Shown here: piece by piece, positions 36,426 to 44,917 of the stretch
How the letters are laid out: every line of letters begins with the position of its first letter
How positions within the stretch are numbered: position 1 is the stretch's first letter
Origin: Tissierella sp. Yu-01
GTDB taxonomy: Bacteria; Bacillota; Clostridia; Tissierellales; Tissierellaceae
DNA: 64,000 nt
Direction of reading: 5' to 3'
NCBI RefSeq assembly: GCF_029537395.1
Contig: NZ_CP120677.1
Location: 2,566,566 to 2,630,565, forward strand
Made by a program: the position numbers and the translations under genes
Notes under the pieces: generated by a model
Databases searched by the model: none
What the model saw: only the letters and a program-made list of their open reading frames with translations
What the model was told of the DNA's origin: nothing

Positions 36426-37277
36426 ATGGCAAAGAAGAAAAGTATTTTAGATTTACACAAAATGAAGAAAAGTGGAGAAAAAGTAACTTGGGTTACTGCA
36501 TATGATTATCCAATGGCTTCATTTGCGGAACAAGCTGGAATAGATATGATTTTAGTAGGAGACTCATTAGGTATGGTTGTATTAGGTTATGAAGGTACAG
36601 TACCTGTTTCTATGGATGATTGTATATCCCATTGTCAAGCTGCTAGAAGAGGAGCTCCTAACACTTTCATTGTAGGAGATATGCCTTTTGGATCATACCA
36701 AACTACAGATGGAAATGCCGTAGCTAATGCTTGTAAATTTTTAAAGGAAGCTAATGTAGATGCAATTAAATTAGAAGGTGGTATAAGGGTCGTTGATAAG
36801 ATTAAGGCAATTGCAGATGCTGGTATAATTGTTATAGGGCATATAGGTTTAACACCACAAAGTGCTGGTCAATTAGGTGGATTTAAGGCTCAAGGGTTAC
36901 ATGTAGATAGTGCAAGAGAGTTGATTAAGGATGCAATAGCTATACAAGAAGCAGGTGCATTAGCATTATTACTTGAAGCGGTTCCACCTGAATTAAGTAA
37001 ATTTATAGCAACTAAATTATCAATACCAGTTTATTCAATTGGAGCAGGATTACCATGTGATGGTCAACTTATAATATGTGGAGATATGTTGGGTATGTTC
37101 CAAGCATTTACACCAAAGTTCGTAAAGAAATATGCAAACGTTGCAGAAGTAATTATAAATGCCTTTAAAGAATATATAGAAGATGTTAAGGGAGAAAGGT
37201 TTCCAGAAGATAAGCATGTTTATCATATAAAAGATAGCTTGGAGGATTTTAATAAGTTATTTGAAGAATTTAAATGA
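36426..37277 (+). CDS. panB: PanB-like protein 2 (ketopantoate hydroxymethyltransferase family), canonical motifs
   Basis: A 283-residue paralogue of the preceding protein. Asp46 (VGDSLGM), Asp85 (GDMPF), Glu117 (KLEGG) and Glu184 (LLEAVP) are present, and here the DGQ loop is intact (GAGLPCDGQLII). It can therefore be a standard ketopantoate hydroxymethyltransferase, or a retro-acting relative in a catabolic route. The ATG at 36426 has AGGAGG 8 bases upstream. The 44-base gap after paralogue 1 indicates co-transcription. Two adjacent panB-like genes are uncommon. Confidence 0.87.
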   Translation: MAKKKSILDLHKMKKSGEKVTWVTAYDYPMASFAEQAGIDMILVGDSLGMVVLGYEGTVPVSMDDCISHCQAARRGAPNTFIVGDMPFGSYQTTDGNAVANACKFLKEANVDAIKLEGGIRVVDKIKAIADAGIIVIGHIGLTPQSAGQLGGFKAQGLHVDSARELIKDAIAIQEAGALALLLEAVPPELSKFIATKLSIPVYSIGAGLPCDGQLIICGDMLGMFQAFTPKFVKKYANVAEVIINAFKEYIEDVKGERFPEDKHVYHIKDSLEDFNKLFEEFK

Positions 37278-37562
37278 TGAACTTAGATTAAGTTTAATAT
37301 TAATAGTTTGTATATTTTGAAATAATGTTTTTATATTTAGGTATCGTTTTCATCTTATAAATTAGAACAAAAAACATATTTGTAACAAATGTTCTAAAAT
37401 CTCTAATTTTTATAGAATTATTTTAAATAGGTTTTTTGTTGACGAGATCAGTATATTTTAAGAAAAATGGTATATGGAAATTTAATTATATTCAATATGT
37501 GTAAAAGTTATAATTGCTGATGAAAAATACAAAGTATTGTAACTAATTGGAGGGAATTTACT
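37278..37562. other. Intergenic region between panB-like 2 and the nitroreductase
   Basis: AT-rich, with no gene. A hairpin with arms TTAGAACA and TGTTCTAA lies near 37362-37397 and may be the end of the upstream operon or an operator. Confidence 0.5.
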
Positions 37563-38324
37563 GTGAGACTACAAAATGATATGATACAAAAACAATTATC
37601 ACATCGAACCATTCGAGAGTTTAAGAATGAAAGAATACCTCAAGATAAATTCAACTTACTAATGGAGGTTGCAAGACATACAGCAAGCTCTACCGGTATG
37701 CAAGCATGTTCTATCATTAGAGTTACAAATGCTAAAATTAGAAAAGATATTGCAGACGTTTGCAGACAGGAATATGTAGCTAGAGCTCCTGAACTTTTAA
37801 TATTTGTTTTAGATCACTTTAGAAATAGGAGCATTGCTAATGAAAAGAAGAACAGTCAAGAAAAATTAGTTGGAATGTATCACTTTTTTCAGGGATTCCT
37901 TGATGCTAGTTTAACAGCACAAAATGTTGTAAATGCAGCAGAATCCATGAATATGGGGACTGTATTTTTGGGAAGTATTCTTAATGATTCTGAAAAGATT
38001 TGTGAATTACTAAGTCTTCCACAGATGACATTTCCGGTAATTGGACTTGGAATAGGTTATCCTAACCAAGAACCACAGCTTAAACCTAGAATGCCAATGG
38101 ACCTTAGGCTTTTTGAGAATAAATATACTTGTTTTGATAGTTATCTAAAGAATATTAAGGAATATGATGAAGAAATGCAAACTTATTATGATTTAAGGGA
38201 TGCAAATAGAAGAGTTGATAGTTTTAGTAATCAAGTCGTAAGTAGATTTTATAATTTAACCTCTAAGCAACAGGAAATATTAAATACCGTTCGTAATCAA
38301 GGCTTTGATCTTAAAGTTAAATAA
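37563..38324 (+). CDS. Nitroreductase-family flavoprotein (NfsA/FRP type)
   Basis: A 253-residue NAD(P)H:FMN-dependent oxidoreductase. FMN-binding features are SHRTIREFKNE at residues 14-24, TASSTGMQACSIIRV, AAESMNMGTVFLGSIL and VIGLGIGYP. The C-terminal tail (about 195-253) is the arm typical of NfsA/FRP homologues. It may reduce quinones, flavins, nitro or enoate groups. It is preceded by 285 bases without a gene and starts with GTG after GGAGGG, so it may have its own promoter. Its link to the flanking catabolic genes is positional only. Confidence 0.88.
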   Translation: MRLQNDMIQKQLSHRTIREFKNERIPQDKFNLLMEVARHTASSTGMQACSIIRVTNAKIRKDIADVCRQEYVARAPELLIFVLDHFRNRSIANEKKNSQEKLVGMYHFFQGFLDASLTAQNVVNAAESMNMGTVFLGSILNDSEKICELLSLPQMTFPVIGLGIGYPNQEPQLKPRMPMDLRLFENKYTCFDSYLKNIKEYDEEMQTYYDLRDANRRVDSFSNQVVSRFYNLTSKQQEILNTVRNQGFDLKVK

Positions 38325-38540
38325 ATCTTATCTAAAAAGTTATACTATAGTCAGAAAGTACCTATATTAGGTCCTAAAATAATTTTTAATAGTTCAAGAG
38401 GGTTTAATTTTATTTAGAATACTTAAAGTAAGGCATAAAGAAAGAATTAAGAAGGTAGTATTCAGTTCCTCAATATCCAAGGATTCAAGAATGTTCGAGT
38501 TGAGTAGGCAAATAAGATTTCTAAATTAGTTAAAAACTTC

Positions 38541-38986
38541 TTGTCTTGTATGGGGCACAAATGTGCCCTTAATAAAAGATTAGAAATTAGAACGTCATTC
38601 GATAATGATGGATGCCTTAAATCGGATAAAGCTAATTTTATTAGGAAGATTACTATTATAGATACTGTTGCAGATAACGCATCTTCTGGTATGTACGTCC
38701 TAAGTGACAAAAAAGTAGATCCTAGGACTATTGATTTAAAGAAAATTGAAATGCATTTTTATAAAAATGAAGAATTGATGAATTCAGGTGTAGGCGCAGC
38801 TGCATTGGGAGACCCTGCGTTTTGTGTTGCATGGTTAGCTAATACCTTATGGGAATATGGTGTAGTTCTAAAAAAGGTGAAGTAGTATTGTCAGGAGCAT
38901 TATCCGCAATGCTGGTGGCTGAGTCGGGAGAAGAGTTCAGGGCTTCATTTACAGAATTAGGAGATGTGAATGTAAGGTTTGTATAA
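38541..38986 (+). pseudogene. Broken 2-keto-4-pentenoate hydratase (MhpD/DmpE family), C-terminal half with frameshift
   Basis: The frame from 38541 carries the hydratase signature IIDTVADNASSGMYVLS, then NSGVGAAALGDPAFCVAWLAN, and stops at 38885. In the -1 frame the protein continues as KKGEVVLSGALSAMLVAE to GDVNVRFV and stops at 38986. The shift falls on A-AAA-AAG at 38870-38876. The N-terminal ~150 residues are missing; only ~215 bases separate this from the nitroreductase, and they show no matching frame. It lies before the acetaldehyde dehydrogenase and aldolase genes, its natural partners in the meta-cleavage lower pathway. Almost certainly inactive. Confidence 0.8.
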
Positions 38987-39036
38987 GCAGTAACATATCA
39001 AATGTAAATTAAAATTTTTAAAAGGGGTGAAATTAT

Positions 39037-39918
39037 TTGGGAAAAGTAAAAGTAGGCATTATAGGCCCTGGTAATATAGGTTTAGACCTTTTATATAAAT
39101 TAGGTAGAAGTGAGTATTTAACACCTGAATTAATAGTAAATATTAGACATTCTAAGGGTATTGATTATGCTAACAATATGGGAATTAGAACATCCACAAG
39201 GGGAGTTCAGGCAATTATAGAGGAAGAGGATATAAAAATAGTATTTGATTGCACAAGTGCATCAGCCCATTTAGTTCATGCACCTTTACTAAAGGAAGCA
39301 GGTAAATTTGCAATTGACCTAACACCTGCAGCTGTGGGACCATATTGTGTTCCAGCTGTAAATTTGACAGATGATCTGTTAAAGGGTGATAATGTAAACC
39401 TTGTTACCTGTGCAGGCCAGGCAACGGTGCCAATAGTGGCTGCAATAAATGAATTAGCTGACGTAAAATATGCAGAAATTGTATCTTCTATAAGTAGTAA
39501 AAGTGCGGGACCAGGTACTAGAAGAAACATTGATGAATTTACAGTAACTACTGGAAGAGCATTAAGAGAAGTAGGAGGAGCAGATGAGTCTAAGGTTATT
39601 ATCATTCTAAATCCTGCTGAACCACCGATTTATATGAGAAATACCATATATACAAAGGTAAAAAATACAGATATTAATGTTATAAAGGATTCCGTGTATG
39701 AAATGGTAGATAAAATAAAGGAATATGTACCTGGATATAGAGTAATGCTTGAACCAATTATTCAAGATGATATAGTTACAACTATGATTGAAGTGGAAGG
39801 TTTGGGAGATTACCTTCCGGTTTATTCAGGAAACTTAGATATAATAAATGCTGCAGCTGTAAATATTGCTGAAACTTATGCAAAGAAAATATTGGCAGGA
39901 GGTGAAGCTAATGCCTAA
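39037..39918 (+). CDS. mhpF: Acetaldehyde dehydrogenase (CoA-acylating), MhpF/DmpF family
   Basis: A 293-residue NAD-dependent enzyme converting acetaldehyde and coenzyme A to acetyl-CoA. It has the N-terminal [19 protein letters not shown] fold, the catalytic Cys125 in [31 protein letters not shown], and [14 protein letters not shown]. It starts with TTG at 39037 after AAAAGGGGTGA. It overlaps the aldolase gene by 8 bases. In known systems this enzyme forms a channelled complex with the aldolase so that acetaldehyde is not released. Propanal could also be a substrate. Confidence 0.95.
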   Translation: MGKVKVGIIGPGNIGLDLLYKLGRSEYLTPELIVNIRHSKGIDYANNMGIRTSTRGVQAIIEEEDIKIVFDCTSASAHLVHAPLLKEAGKFAIDLTPAAVGPYCVPAVNLTDDLLKGDNVNLVTCAGQATVPIVAAINELADVKYAEIVSSISSKSAGPGTRRNIDEFTVTTGRALREVGGADESKVIIILNPAEPPIYMRNTIYTKVKNTDINVIKDSVYEMVDKIKEYVPGYRVMLEPIIQDDIVTTMIEVEGLGDYLPVYSGNLDIINAAAVNIAETYAKKILAGGEANA

Positions 39919-40918
39919 AATTTTTTTAACGGATACATCGTTAAGAGATGGGAGCCATTCAGTTTCCCATCAATTTACACCAGATAATATTGCAAAAATT
40001 GCTAAAGCCTTAGATGATGCTGGTATAGACATGATTGAATTAGGTCATGGTGACGGTTTAACAGGTTCAACTATAAATTATGGATTTTCTAGTAATAGTG
40101 ATTATGAGTTAATAAAGGCTGCTTCATCAGTTGTTAAAAATGCAAAGGTAGCGGTACTATTATTACCTGGGATTGGGACAGTAGAAGATTTAGAAAAGGC
40201 TAAAGAGTGTGGTATTACAGCTGTAAGAATTGCAACACACTGTACAGAAGCTGATATTGCAGAGCAACATATAAAAGCAGCAAAGGACATGGGATTATTT
40301 ACGGTAGGGTTCTTAATGATGGCTCATTTAACAAGTGTTGATAGACTTGTAGAAGAAGCCCTGAAACTTGAATCCTATGGTGCAGATGTAGTTTATGCAA
40401 CAGATTCAGCTGGAGCATTACTTCCTATGGAAGTAACAGAAAGAATTACAGCACTTAAAAATGCACTTAAAGTGCCAATAGGACACCATAGTCACAATAA
40501 TATAGGGTTAGCTGTAGCTAATAGTATTGCAGCTATTGAGGCAGGTGCTACTTATATTGATGGTTCCCTATCAGGATTAGGAGCAGGAGCTGGAAACACT
40601 TCAACTGAAACCCTTATTGCTGTACTAAACAGAATGGGTTTAGAGCATAATGCAGATTTATATAAGGCTATGGATGCAAGTACTAAAGGTTTAGTTCCAG
40701 TATTAGAATCAAAGGGACTACATCCACAAACAAATCTAGATGCTATGATTTTAGGATATGCAGGAGTATACTCAAGCTTTATGTTACATGCTAAAAGAGC
40801 AGCAGAGAGATTCAATGTAGACGCTAGGGATGTTCTAATTGAATTAGGAAGACGTGGAGCAGTTGGAGGTCAAGAAGACTGGATAATTGAAGTAGCACAT
40901 GAATTAAGTCAAAAATAA
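39911..40918 (+). CDS. mhpE: 4-hydroxy-2-oxovalerate aldolase, MhpE/DmpG family
   Basis: A 335-residue pyruvate aldolase. The N-terminal [17 protein letters not shown] supplies the catalytic Arg12, metal Asp13 and a candidate general-base His. [14 protein letters not shown] gives the two metal-binding His residues. [15 protein letters not shown] and the C-terminal communication domain follow. It splits 4-hydroxy-2-oxo acids into pyruvate and an aldehyde. The ATG at 39911 has AGGAGGTG 7 bases upstream, inside the end of mhpF. It ends the catabolic island and is followed by a terminator. Confidence 0.95.
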   Translation: MPKIFLTDTSLRDGSHSVSHQFTPDNIAKIAKALDDAGIDMIELGHGDGLTGSTINYGFSSNSDYELIKAASSVVKNAKVAVLLLPGIGTVEDLEKAKECGITAVRIATHCTEADIAEQHIKAAKDMGLFTVGFLMMAHLTSVDRLVEEALKLESYGADVVYATDSAGALLPMEVTERITALKNALKVPIGHHSHNNIGLAVANSIAAIEAGATYIDGSLSGLGAGAGNTSTETLIAVLNRMGLEHNADLYKAMDASTKGLVPVLESKGLHPQTNLDAMILGYAGVYSSFMLHAKRAAERFNVDARDVLIELGRRGAVGGQEDWIIEVAHELSQK

Positions 40919-40946
40919 CAACAAGTCATTTTTTACCCTCATTTTA

Positions 40947-40985
40947 AAGGGGCATTGACCAAATATTTGGTTGATGCCCTTGGTA
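40947..40985 (+). terminator. Rho-independent terminator after mhpE
   Basis: The stem AGGGGCAT / ATGCCCTT contains a second inner pairing (ACCAAAT / ATTTGGT). The T-run is weak. Confidence 0.75.
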
Positions 40986-41086
40986 TTTATATTCAGAACA
41001 TAAAATAAATTGTAAGAATTATTTAATATGATTCCCTGTATTTCTATGTTAAAATAAAATGGTGTCTAAAAAATTGTTAATTAATA

Positions 41087-41134
41087 TTTACATATCTTGT
41101 ATTCTGGGTATAGAAGGTATACAATATATAGTAA
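41087..41134 (+). promoter_or_regulatory. Candidate pair of NrdR boxes before nrdJ
   Basis: ACATATCTTG (41090-41099) and CAATATATAG (41122-41131) are spaced 32 bases. The second matches the NrdR core CWATATATWG fully; the first matches 7 of 10. NrdR boxes usually come in pairs 31-32 bases apart upstream of ribonucleotide reductase genes. Confidence 0.45.
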
Positions 41135-41166
41135 TTGTAAAATAAAAAGTAGTAGGGGGGCCTGTA

Positions 41167-43302
41167 ATGTTAAAGGTTGAGAAACGAAATGGCAAGATTG
41201 TTGATTTCGAAGGAAATAAAATCGAGATTGCCATATCAAAAGCTATGAAAGAAACTGATAAGGGTGCTGATGAGTCAGTCGCTAAAAAGATAGCGGAAGT
41301 TGTCTATAATGAATTTATCGATGCAGGAACTGTTCATATAGAACAAATTCAGGATAATGTAGAAATTGAACTTATGAAGGTAAGACCTGATGCAGCGAAG
41401 AAATATATTATCTATAGACAAGAAAGAGCTAAGCTCAGAGAGCAAGGCTGGAATATGACAGATTTACAAAGGGATATATATGAAAAGAAGTACAGATATG
41501 ACTCTGAAACTTTCGAGGAATTCTTAGAGAGAGTAAGTGGCGGTAATGGTCCGGTAAAGAAGGCAATAAAGAATAAAAAGTTTATGCCTGCTGGAAGAAT
41601 TTTAGCTGGTAGGGGATTAGATAAATTAGGTAGAAAAATTACACTTAGTAATTGTTATGTAATGCCTAAGGTTGAGGATAATATCGAATCCATCTTTGAT
41701 ACAGCAAAATATTTAGCTAGAACTTATTCTTATGGTGGTGGTGTAGGTCTTACACTATCAAAGCTTAGACCAAAGGGAGCTAAGGTAAATAATGCAGCTA
41801 GTACTACCACAGGATCGGTATCATTTATGGATTTATATTCCATGGTAACTGGTCTTATAGGTATGAGAGGTAGACGTGGAGCTTTAATGCTAAATCTTGA
41901 TATAAGTCATCCTGATATTGAGGATTTTATCGATGTTAAGAATGATTTAAGTAAAGTAACTTATGCAAATATTTCTGTAAATGTTGATGATAAATTTATG
42001 GAAGCAGTTAAAAACAATGAGGAATATGAATTAACTTTTGACGTAGAAGCAACTGGAGAAAAGATAAGAAGAAAGGTAAATGCCAAGGAATTATTCAAGA
42101 AGTTAGCAAAGAATAACTGGAATATGGCTGAACCAGGGACCTTATTTAAAAATAAAATTGACTCATGGCATTTGATGAGTGAAGATAAAGATTTTGAATA
42201 TACTGGTGTAAACCCTTGTGCTGAAGAGCCCTTACCGGCGTTTGGAAGCTGTAATCTTGCTTCCATAAATCTTAGTGAATTTGTAAAAAATCCATTTACT
42301 AAGTATGCAAGATTTGAATTTGAAAGCTTCATTGAAATGGTACACAACGGAGTAATATACCTAAATGAAGTATTAGATGAAAATATGAATCTTCATCCTC
42401 TTGAACAGCAAAAAGATATGTCAAGGGATTTAAGACAGATTGGTTTAGGTATAATGGGTCAAGCAGATATGTTTATTAAACTTGGCATTAAATATGGTAG
42501 TAGTGAATCCATAAGTCTAATTCATCAAATAGGAAGAACAATGATAAATGAGGCACTAAGACAGTCAGCATTTTTAGCTGAAGAACATGGTTCATTCCCT
42601 AAATATAAAGAGGATGCAGTCTTAAGTTCACCATTCCTTGTTTCAAATGTAGATGAAGACGTATTGGAATTAATTAAGGAACATGGTTTAAGAAACAGTC
42701 AGTTATTGACTATTGCACCTACTGGTAGTATTTCAACATTATTAGGATGTAGTAATGGAGTAGAGCCAATTTTCCAAATAGCATATACTAGAAAATCAGA
42801 ATCCCTTCATCATGAAGATACCTATTATAAGGTATTTACTCAGATAGTGAAGGATTATATGGATAAGAATAATTTAAGTAGAGAAGAGGAATTGCCTGAT
42901 TTCTTTGTAACTACTTCTAATCTAAACTACAGAGATAGAATTGAAGTACAATCAGCATGGCAACAATATATAGATGCAAGTATATCATCTACAGTTAATG
43001 TACCAAATGAATTTACGGTAGAACAGGTAGAAGATCTTTATCTATACGCTTGGGAGAAGGGCTTAAAAGGAATTACAATCTATCGTGATGGCTGCGCAAG
43101 AAGTGGAATATTAATAACTAATAATAAGTCTGAAAAAAGCAGATTAGATAGAATTGATGAATTACAACAGGAAATAAATGAGTTAGCAGCAGAGCAGCTT
43201 GCAGAGGATCCAGATACATGTCCTATGTGTGGAGGTAAGTTAAACCATACAGGTGGATGTTCAGAATGTCAAGACTGCGGCTATAGCCCTTGCTCTATAT
43301 AA
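41167..43302 (+). CDS. nrdJ: Adenosylcobalamin-dependent ribonucleoside-diphosphate reductase (class II)
   Basis: A 711-residue class II ribonucleotide reductase. Residues 1-95 form an ATP-cone allosteric domain (KRNGKIVDFEGNKIEIAI). The catalytic barrel shows SNCYVMP, the finger-loop motif NPCAEEPLPAFGSCNLASINLS with the radical/redox cysteines, and APTGSISTLLGCSNGVEP. The C-terminus carries CPMCGGKLNHTGGCSECQDCGYSPC, a zinc-ribbon/redox tail. It needs vitamin B12, not oxygen, to make deoxyribonucleotides, which fits anaerobic life. The ATG follows AGGGGGG. A single-gene unit with its own terminator and probable NrdR control. Confidence 0.95.
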   Translation: MLKVEKRNGKIVDFEGNKIEIAISKAMKETDKGADESVAKKIAEVVYNEFIDAGTVHIEQIQDNVEIELMKVRPDAAKKYIIYRQERAKLREQGWNMTDLQRDIYEKKYRYDSETFEEFLERVSGGNGPVKKAIKNKKFMPAGRILAGRGLDKLGRKITLSNCYVMPKVEDNIESIFDTAKYLARTYSYGGGVGLTLSKLRPKGAKVNNAASTTTGSVSFMDLYSMVTGLIGMRGRRGALMLNLDISHPDIEDFIDVKNDLSKVTYANISVNVDDKFMEAVKNNEEYELTFDVEATGEKIRRKVNAKELFKKLAKNNWNMAEPGTLFKNKIDSWHLMSEDKDFEYTGVNPCAEEPLPAFGSCNLASINLSEFVKNPFTKYARFEFESFIEMVHNGVIYLNEVLDENMNLHPLEQQKDMSRDLRQIGLGIMGQADMFIKLGIKYGSSESISLIHQIGRTMINEALRQSAFLAEEHGSFPKYKEDAVLSSPFLVSNVDEDVLELIKEHGLRNSQLLTIAPTGSISTLLGCSNGVEPIFQIAYTRKSESLHHEDTYYKVFTQIVKDYMDKNNLSREEELPDFFVTTSNLNYRDRIEVQSAWQQYIDASISSTVNVPNEFTVEQVEDLYLYAWEKGLKGITIYRDGCARSGILITNNKSEKSRLDRIDELQQEINELAAEQLAEDPDTCPMCGGKLNHTGGCSECQDCGYSPCSI

Positions 43303-43330
43303 ACAGTAAATAACAATAGTATAAGTTAAT

Positions 43331-43387
43331 AACCCAAGTTTCTAGATATTAGTTTTAACTGTTATCTAGAAGCTTGGGTTTTATTTT
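43331..43387 (+). terminator. Rho-independent terminator after nrdJ
   Basis: Arms AACCCAAG..TCTAGATA and TATCTAGA..CTTGGGTT are followed by TTATTTT. Confidence 0.9.
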
Positions 43388-43432
43388 ATGTTATACCAAA
43401 AAATCCAAGTAGATGAAAACAAAGCTTAAGTA

Positions 43433-43461
43433 TTGACTACGTTTTCATTTTGTGTTAATCT
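43433..43461 (+). promoter_or_regulatory. Sigma-A-type promoter of murI
   Basis: TTGACT (43433-43438) and TAATCT (43456-43461) have a 17-base spacer. The inferred transcript begins near 43468, leaving a leader of about 155 bases. Confidence 0.65.
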
Positions 43462-43492
43462 AAACTTAGTTGAATAAAATCTTGTTTATGGG

Positions 43493-43567
43493 TTAATGAA
43501 TGACCTTCATTAATGTAAATTTATAAGATCAAGAATAGCGAGGCTCTCGCTTTTCTTGGTCTTTTTT
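43493..43567 (+). promoter_or_regulatory. Attenuator-like leader of murI: hairpin followed by an intrinsic terminator
   Basis: A first hairpin TTAATGAA-TGACC-TTCATTAA (43493-43513) precedes a classic terminator, AGATCAAGAATAGCGAG paired with CTCGCTTTTCTTGGTCT, ending in a T-run (43526-43567). Both lie between the promoter at 43433 and the murI start, so transcription of murI must read through. The trigger is unknown. Confidence 0.65.
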
Positions 43568-43621
43568 GTTATTACGAATAGGAAAGTTCTACTTTTTTTA
43601 TTAAAACTAAGGAGTGATACT

Positions 43622-44425
43622 ATGAACAATAAACCTATAGGAATTTTTGACTCTGGTGTAGGTGGACTAACTGTAGCAAAAGAGGTAGTAAGAAATCTGC
43701 CTAATGAAGAAATTATTTATTTTGGTGACAATGGAAGAAATCCTTATGGTGTTAGAACAACAGAGGAGATTATTTATTTTTGTGAACAGATTACAAGATT
43801 CCTAATTAGCCATGATGTTAAAGCCATTATAATTGCTTGTAATACTGCAACAATTGCTGCATTAGATGAGCTAGTAGAACAATTTGATGTACCAATATTC
43901 GGCGTAGTAAGACCTGGTGTAAGTGCAGTAATAGAAACAACTAAGAACAAAAGAGTAGGATTAATAGCAACTGAAAGTTCTGTAAAAAGTGGAAGTTATC
44001 AAAGATTGATAAAAGAAAAAGATGGTGAAATTGAAGTGTTTGGACAAGCGTGTCCTCTATTGGTTAATATAGCCGAAGAATGCCTATATGAGACAAGAAT
44101 TTCCTATGAGGCTAGTAAGTATTACTTAGAAGATTTAATAAATAAGGGTATTGATACGCTTGTATTAGGTTGTACACATTTTCCACTTCATAGAAAGAAC
44201 ATAGAAGAAGTTGTAGGAGAGAGAATTAATATTGTGGATCCTGCATTTAAGACAGTAGAAGGTCTATGTGAATTCTTAGAAAAGAATAATATGAAGAGAG
44301 AATCAGGTATTGAAGTACATCACAAAATATATGTTAGTGGAAAAACTGAGAAGTTTAAAAATCTAGCTGACGATGTATTAAATGGAGATTACAACGTAGA
44401 AAAGATCAACATAGAGGAGTATTGA
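43622..44425 (+). CDS. murI: Glutamate racemase
   Basis: A 267-residue racemase making D-glutamate for peptidoglycan. It has GIFDSGVGGLTVAKEV at the N-terminus, the first catalytic Cys in IIACNTATIAAL and the second in LVLGCTHFPLH, plus FGDNGRNPYG. The ATG at 43622 follows AAGGAGTG; a longer in-frame start at 43556 lies inside the leader terminator and is rejected. Read-through of that terminator probably governs expression. Confidence 0.95.
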   Translation: MNNKPIGIFDSGVGGLTVAKEVVRNLPNEEIIYFGDNGRNPYGVRTTEEIIYFCEQITRFLISHDVKAIIIACNTATIAALDELVEQFDVPIFGVVRPGVSAVIETTKNKRVGLIATESSVKSGSYQRLIKEKDGEIEVFGQACPLLVNIAEECLYETRISYEASKYYLEDLINKGIDTLVLGCTHFPLHRKNIEEVVGERINIVDPAFKTVEGLCEFLEKNNMKRESGIEVHHKIYVSGKTEKFKNLADDVLNGDYNVEKINIEEY

Positions 44426-44491
44426 TTGCATTTCTTTAATCCAGATGATAAACTTATATGGAATTTGAAAAATTAGAGTAAGGTGATTTAT

Positions 44492-44815
44492 ATGAATTAT
44501 CCAAAGAACGCTATTTTAATAACTGGCCAAGCAAGACCAATAAAGGAAGATGTAATAAATACGGTCTTTCAGACATTATCCTTGGGACTAGTTATTGATA
44601 GAGACACAAACATAATTATAGACGCCAATGTTACAGCTGTTATGGATGTTACTAGGAATTTCATCATAGATATTCTCATTGGGAAAAACTTTATTACTGA
44701 ATTCGAAGACATAAACAATGAAATTCGTGAGAGATTCTTTGGGCTTATTCAGAAACCACTTATAGTGTCTTTAAAAGATGCACATAACAGATATAGAATG
44801 ATTTTACTTAAGTGA
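44492..44815 (+). CDS. DUF3870-family protein
   Basis: A 107-residue protein with NAILITGQARPIKEDVINTVF at the start (positions 5-25) and DANVTAVMDVTRNFIIDILIG in the middle, the pattern I associate with DUF3870. These proteins have no established function; the central segment hints at a small nucleotide- or ligand-binding fold. The ATG at 44492 follows AAGGTGA by 7 bases. It lies 66 bases after murI in the same direction and ends at a terminator shared with ald, so it may be part of the murI unit. Confidence 0.8.
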   Translation: MNYPKNAILITGQARPIKEDVINTVFQTLSLGLVIDRDTNIIIDANVTAVMDVTRNFIIDILIGKNFITEFEDINNEIRERFFGLIQKPLIVSLKDAHNRYRMILLK

Positions 44816-44858
44816 TTGTAATCAGAAAACTAGCATGACCTAATCCGATGGACTGAAA

Positions 44859-44909
44859 AAACCCAAGCTTTTAGGTAACGGTTAATTTATACCTAAGAAT
44901 CTTGGGTTT
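44859..44909. terminator. Bidirectional terminator between DUF3870 gene and ald
   Basis: AAACCCAAG..TTAGGTA pairs with TACCTAA..CTTGGGTTT. T-runs on both sides suit both converging genes. Confidence 0.9.
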
Positions 44910-44917
44910 ATTGTAGT

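Noticed and set aside
37362-37397. Terminator after the second PanB-like gene
   Set aside because: The inverted repeat TTAGAACA/TGTTCTAA is not followed by a T-run, so it is mentioned only as a possible operator or operon end.
38325-38540. N-terminal half of the hydratase
   Set aside because: All three plus-strand frames were read. None shows the conserved N-terminal hydratase motifs, and the space is too short to encode it.
43556-43621. Upstream extension of glutamate racemase
   Set aside because: It lies in the T-run of an intrinsic terminator. The ATG at 43622 has a proper ribosome site and the family N-terminus.
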